DNA of 64,000 nucleotides from Babylonia areolata (taxonomy: Eukaryota > Mollusca > Gastropoda > Neogastropoda > Buccinidae). The notes below the pieces were generated by a model that saw only the letters and a list, made by a program, of their open reading frames with translations, was not told the origin of the DNA and did no database searches. Below are positions 60,121-64,000 of the stretch, piece after piece. Both the position numbers and the translations under genes were made by a program. The DNA is taken from assembly GCF_041734735.1 (NCBI RefSeq), contig NC_134899.1, positions 7,541,611-7,605,610 on the forward strand, written 5' to 3'. The first letter of the stretch is position 1; the number at the start of each line of letters is the position of its first letter.

Positions 60121-60146
60121 ATGGCTGATACTTTCGGATTCCTATG
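60121..60146 (+). CDS. candidate first coding exon of an unidentified gene
   Basis: ACAAGATGGCTG is a good start context, resembling the YY1-type AAGATGGC element at many housekeeping starts. An ETS core (GGAAGT) lies 20 bases upstream. MADTFGFL plus two bases (phase 2) is followed by the donor GTAAAG. I could not identify the next exon; the exon-like block at 62771 would give an immediate stop if joined directly. Gene identity unknown. Confidence 0.35.
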
Positions 60147-60149
60147 GTA

Positions 60150-61150
60150 AAGCACTGAATCTTTTATTCGCCCTTCTTTAAATGTCAGCAACAGATTGAA
60201 AACATTGTGAAAATTGTTTTTGCAATGCAGATAACATTGTTTTTGCAATGCAGAGTATTGTGGTATTTTTCTCTGTCGACATCAACAATGTCGGTAACCG
60301 TTTATATCGAGTTTCGGTTTTGGACACGATCGATCTGATAGTGCTGATCATGGCAATCAGTGATATGCTTGTATATATATATATATATATAGAACAAAAG
60401 GAATTATTGTCGTAAGTAGGGGGTTTGGTAGGGGGTGTCCTAAGTATGTCAAATCAGAACAGGCACCACTGAACGCCCCCGAAGTGACTCAGTAGAGGTG
60501 CAGGGTGTGTGGCCTCCAGGCGACCTGACTGCGATGGTTCATCGACGTGGACTGCCGACGCTGAAACTGTGACGGACGAACCCGGGTGTGGCCGTGTATG
60601 GGGGAATCTACATGAGCGGCATGGGAGTAATGCCATTGAAACGGTGCAGATAATGGGCAGCAAAAAAAAGAAAAAAAAAAGAAAAAAAGAAAAAAAAGAA
60701 ACAAAATGTAAGTTCTGAAGGAGGCTGAATGTTCACTGGTGATTGCAGACAACCAGTTGAAGAATTGATATTAGATCTGAATGTTATTTAGAATTAAATA
60801 TAAAGGTGGGAAAGGAAGATCAGTTGTTTCATGAGTGGGAGCAAACAGATTGGATGGAAGGTGGAATAAAAGTTCTGAAATTTCAGCACCTCAATTTAAC
60901 AGTTTAACTGCCAAGCTCGCATTTATGCACAGGCGTGGTAGAGGACCCATGTCACTGAAAAGTGACCATTCATTAGTCTGTTATCCATGAACCTACTGCT
61001 CTTAATGTTCGGTGGTAGGGTAGGCCATATTTTCTATACATCGCAGGGGGAATCCCCAGCTATTCTTAGGCACGGTCTTTTCTGTGTTTATATCACAAGG
61101 GAATTTTGTACTCTAAATTGACTGGCGGTGAAAGGGTTAAGTTATACTAA
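60150..61150. other. no recognised gene; simple repeats
   Basis: A duplicated TTGTTTTTGCAATGCAGA near 60218-60255, a TA run at 60373-60390, a GC-richer block of unknown nature at 60455-60650 and an A-rich tract at 60661-60708. Confidence 0.5.
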
Positions 61151-61153
61151 AGT

Positions 61154-61680
61154 TATCTGAAGGAGAGAGCATATCTCTCGTGAGGTCTGCCCTCAAACAC
61201 GCCAGTTCGTTCTTGGACCCATACACAAACAGGAACATTGACAAACTCGAGCAGTACAGCAAGGTGTGGTGCTCTTCATCTTGAAATGTTGCCACAACCC
61301 CACAGGTGTGGGTGCCATGCTGGAACATCTTGGATGGCTGACCCAGCAGGACTGAAAGAAGAAAGCAGTGCTCACAATGCTTCCGAAAATTCACCCTCGT
61401 CAAGTCCATGTGAAGCATATAACCAGCTGCAGCCTGCTACCACTCAGTGACGAAGAGAGTACATGGTGAACAGTTTGAGCTGATCCTGTGCAGGACAGAT
61501 TACCGGCGATTCTCCTTTTTCCTGCACACCATTAGGGAATGGAACACCCTCTGTGGGGATGAAGCAGGCTCCGTCAGCACCAATCTTGACTTTTGCTGCC
61601 AGACATGGGTTAGAGACTCAGTAACTGTCGGATCCTACTTTCACCCCCATACGTCCATGCCTACCCAATAATCTTCACTT
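61154..61680 (+). mobile_element. 3' fragment of a Jockey/CR1-like LINE
   Basis: LVRSALKHASSFLDPYTNRN then IDKLEQ matches the conserved block after the RT (compare LEYASSVWDPYTEKN in the copy at 29785). Further on, YRRFSFFLHTIREWNTL corresponds to the C-terminal FFPRTIxEWNxL motif. The text between is frame-shifted. Old and dead. Confidence 0.65.
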
Positions 61681-62760
61681 TTTTTGTTTTTGGTTGTTGT
61701 TGCTGTTGGCATGGCAACGTATGGGCCTGACACAGCATTTCAGGTCTGATATTGGTCTAAGCTTGCAAGGATGACAGGTGACTATCTTCAGCTGATGAAA
61801 CTACCTTTTAAAATCATCATGAACATCAGTCAACTAATGCACAAGTATCCACTGTATTTCTGGCACTGCTATTAAAAATTATGTGAAAACAGCCATTACA
61901 ATGCCGAGAATAGATGAACACATTACTGAAGGTCTGTTGTGTGTGAGAGGGCTGTAATGTGTTTCTAATGATGACGAACATCACACCACCATCAAAACCT
62001 CAGTAATTAGGTCAACATGAAGGTACCACTTCCAGATCTTGGTTGTTGTTGTGTTTTTTGCTGTTGTTTATATTGAAACTGTAATGAAATCCCATTGTTC
62101 CCAGAAAATGATGAAATAATTGGTTTGGATGATCTGAAAACTTTTTTTTTTCATTTATGAAATATGATAGGTTGTTAATAGTGATCAGGCGATTGTCAAA
62201 AATTATAGATTTTCTTTGAAGACCAACTTTTCTTGTAGGTGACTCACACATGCCCTTTAAACAGTCAACAGTAGTTTTGTATACAAAAACAAAACAAAAC
62301 AAAAAAACAAAGAGCAAAAGACAAAATCAAAACAAACAAGGGAGAGCAAGAGAGATGGAGGGATAAAGATGTCATATATAGGAATGAAATATGGCATGGA
62401 AAGTGTTCACAAAAAGTTACAGGCATTTGAAAAGCAGCTGCCAGGATTTACTGTTCCCACCAGTTTGATGATAGTTTCAAGGAGGCACCAAAGTGTGCAG
62501 ACCTATCCATATATACACTCTACATCATGTCTGTGGATTGGGGGGGTGGGGGGGGGGTAGGGGCTTGGACAGAAGCCTAACCTGCCTATCAGCCCAATTT
62601 TCCATCGTTCTGCACTTGGTGTATACAGTGAGAAGTAACTGGCTAGATGTAAAAATGCAAACCATAAATACTCAGAGATGCCAACTGTTATGATTTTGCT
62701 ATTAAGGGATCTGTTTTCTTAGTCTGCAGTGAATCTGATGATTTACAAATACTTTTTTTC
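61681..62760. other. spacer or intron, nothing recognised
   Basis: Contains GTT-rich and A/C-rich simple sequence (62279-62335) and a poly-G stretch (62540-62560). Confidence 0.5.
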
Positions 62761-62768
62761 TGTTACAG

Positions 62769-62842
62769 ATCACTTTCGAGTAATTTTTGGGCGGCTTGTC
62801 TGTGGCGCCTTTCCTGTGATCTCTAGCCTGGAGTGGTGCTGT
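62769..62842 (+). CDS. possible terminal exon, frame uncertain
   Basis: A good acceptor (TTTTTTTCTGTTACAG) is followed by a frame HFRVIFGRLVCGAFPVIS ending SLEWCCG and a stop. It would need a preceding exon ending in phase 1. The sequence beyond to about 63220 looks like a 3' UTR. It could be the last exon of the gene starting at 60121. Weak. Confidence 0.2.
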
Positions 62843-63691
62843 GGATGAAGAGAGTCCAGGAATGGTGCAGACCACAACTGCTAGAAACAGGGAAGGCAGT
62901 TTCAGAGCTCTTCTATGTAGTATACTCTTGTATTTATTGAATACTTTTGCAACTCATCCTTGGCAGTGTTAATTTATAGGTTTTAAACTCATCTGCAGCA
63001 ACTTGTTTCTGCAGCAATATGTTCTTTGCAAATAGATTTTAGTGCATTACATTGAAACAGTAATTATGTTGTTTGTTAATAGATTTTATTGCCTTACATT
63101 GAAACCGTATTTTGTACATATGGCAGCTGGATCTGTTGAACCATAAACATTTTTGTTCCTGAAAATGTGAAATATATATATTTTTTTTATTTGGTGTTGT
63201 TGAAATTTATAAACTAACTCTGCAGATTAAATAGAGCAGATGTAGAGAAGGACATGTTTTGTCTATAGTCTTGTGGATTGGCCAGTAGGCTGAGTTTGAA
63301 TAGAGCAGACACAGAAAATTTATTTCATCATCAATGAATGGTGATGTTTTTTAAGGCTCATAGTCATTTGCATTGAACGGTGGGTCTGGATTTAGTATTC
63401 TGTCAGGAAAAAATGTGGGATTACAGTAAAAAGAAAATTGAAAAAGTACAGCATGTATGATGTCCATGCTGCAATGTATTGGAAATAATGGCTTTATCAA
63501 GAAGCATCTGGCAGACTGAGACTGATCACAACCCTCCCGAAGCATTCGTGTCGAGAACATAAAATGTAAACATTGACATACTGCACTGTTTGCGACATTT
63601 CATCGCCATCATCAGTCAGCCCAGCCTTTCATCCCACCATCTTTCCACTCCCTTCATTTAACTGAAACCAGACGCAAGTACAACTGGCATC

Positions 63692-64000
63692 ATGGCAGCT
63701 CCCCCTCAGAGGCAAGATTCAGAGGAATCAGTGTCTAGTGATGATGAGGAGGAGTTTGAAGATTTCCTCCCTGGGTTGGAGAAGCTCATCGATGAAACAT
63801 CACCGCTGACCCTAGAGCAAATAGAAGAACAAGAGAAGATCATCAGAGCTTTGGAGAGGCAGTACGAACGTCAGCAGAAGGTGGAGGCCAACAAGAAGGT
63901 CATACGTGAGCGTGAGCAGTTTCTGCATGTTCACGGAACCCTTGGAGCAGAGAGGGTCATCGACGCTGTCATGCTGATGAAGGCAGTGCAGATGCTGCAC
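63692..64000 (+). CDS. unknown acidic, helix-rich protein, N-terminus (runs off the window)
   Basis: The frame from the ATG at 63692 (context CATCATGG) is open to the right edge, 103 codons. It begins MAAPPQRQDSEESVSSDDEE, a Ser/Asp/Glu-rich disordered start, then FEDFLPGLEKLIDE. A long charged helix follows with coiled-coil-like spacing (EQIEEQEKIIRALERQYERQ, then KKVIREREQFL). The visible part ends HGTLGAERVIDAVMLMKAVQ. I do not recognise the family. The composition and lack of stops make a real gene very likely. A splice acceptor-like AACTGAAACCAG precedes the ATG by about 20 bases, so a non-coding first exon may lie upstream. Confidence 0.7.
   Translation, partial: MAAPPQRQDSEESVSSDDEEEFEDFLPGLEKLIDETSPLTLEQIEEQEKIIRALERQYERQQKVEANKKVIREREQFLHVHGTLGAERVIDAVMLMKAVQMLH

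Overview
The window looks like nuclear DNA of a marine gastropod (protostome, probably a caenogastropod). Genes are intron-rich with short exons. Introns and spacers are packed with CA/TG, CT, TA and poly-C/G microsatellites. tRNA-derived SINEs, CR1/Jockey-like and RTE-like LINE pieces and several DNA-transposon remnants are scattered throughout. The taxon is an inference from this texture and from gene content; no mitochondrial or rRNA marker is present.

Layout. 1-2200 is upstream DNA with an orphan CRE+TATA motif pair. 2204-11758 (+) is a complete eight-exon iduronate-2-sulfatase gene (557 codons, lysosomal glycosaminoglycan breakdown). It has one GC-AG intron and, in intron 5, a tandem array copied from the exon 5/intron 5 junction. 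11759-19590 is spacer/3' UTR holding a piggyBac relic, SINEs and a LINE tail. 19597-22930 (+) is a three-exon, 71-residue potato-inhibitor-I-type serine protease inhibitor. 23400-31500 is spacer with microsatellites, a SINE, a dead LINE, a fossil ORF of unassigned family and a second, reversed LINE.

31613-38516 (+) and 44154-47674 (+) are two paralogous three-exon genes for small single-pass proteins with a mitochondrial-type N-terminus, resembling the prag01/Deltameth_res family. Both share intron phases 1 and 0. They are separated by RTE-like and Jockey-like LINE debris and by an inverted repeat that contains the poly(A) region of the first copy. 47675-60100 is repeat-rich: a ten-unit 45-bp minisatellite, a SINE with target-site duplication, a CR1-like LINE, and a probable solo LTR into which a 2.9-kb LINE has inserted. 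60121 carries a candidate first exon of an unidentified gene, and 63692 to the right edge is the start of an acidic, coiled-coil-prone protein that runs out of the window.

The genes are unrelated neighbours and not a pathway: lysosomal sulfatase, protease inhibitor, two mitochondrial-type paralogues and an unknown. I did not find a convincing new multi-gene system. The most notable items are the paralogue pair with matched exon phases, the exon-derived array in the sulfatase intron, the inverted poly(A)-site repeat and a LINE group whose 3' ends are runs of C.
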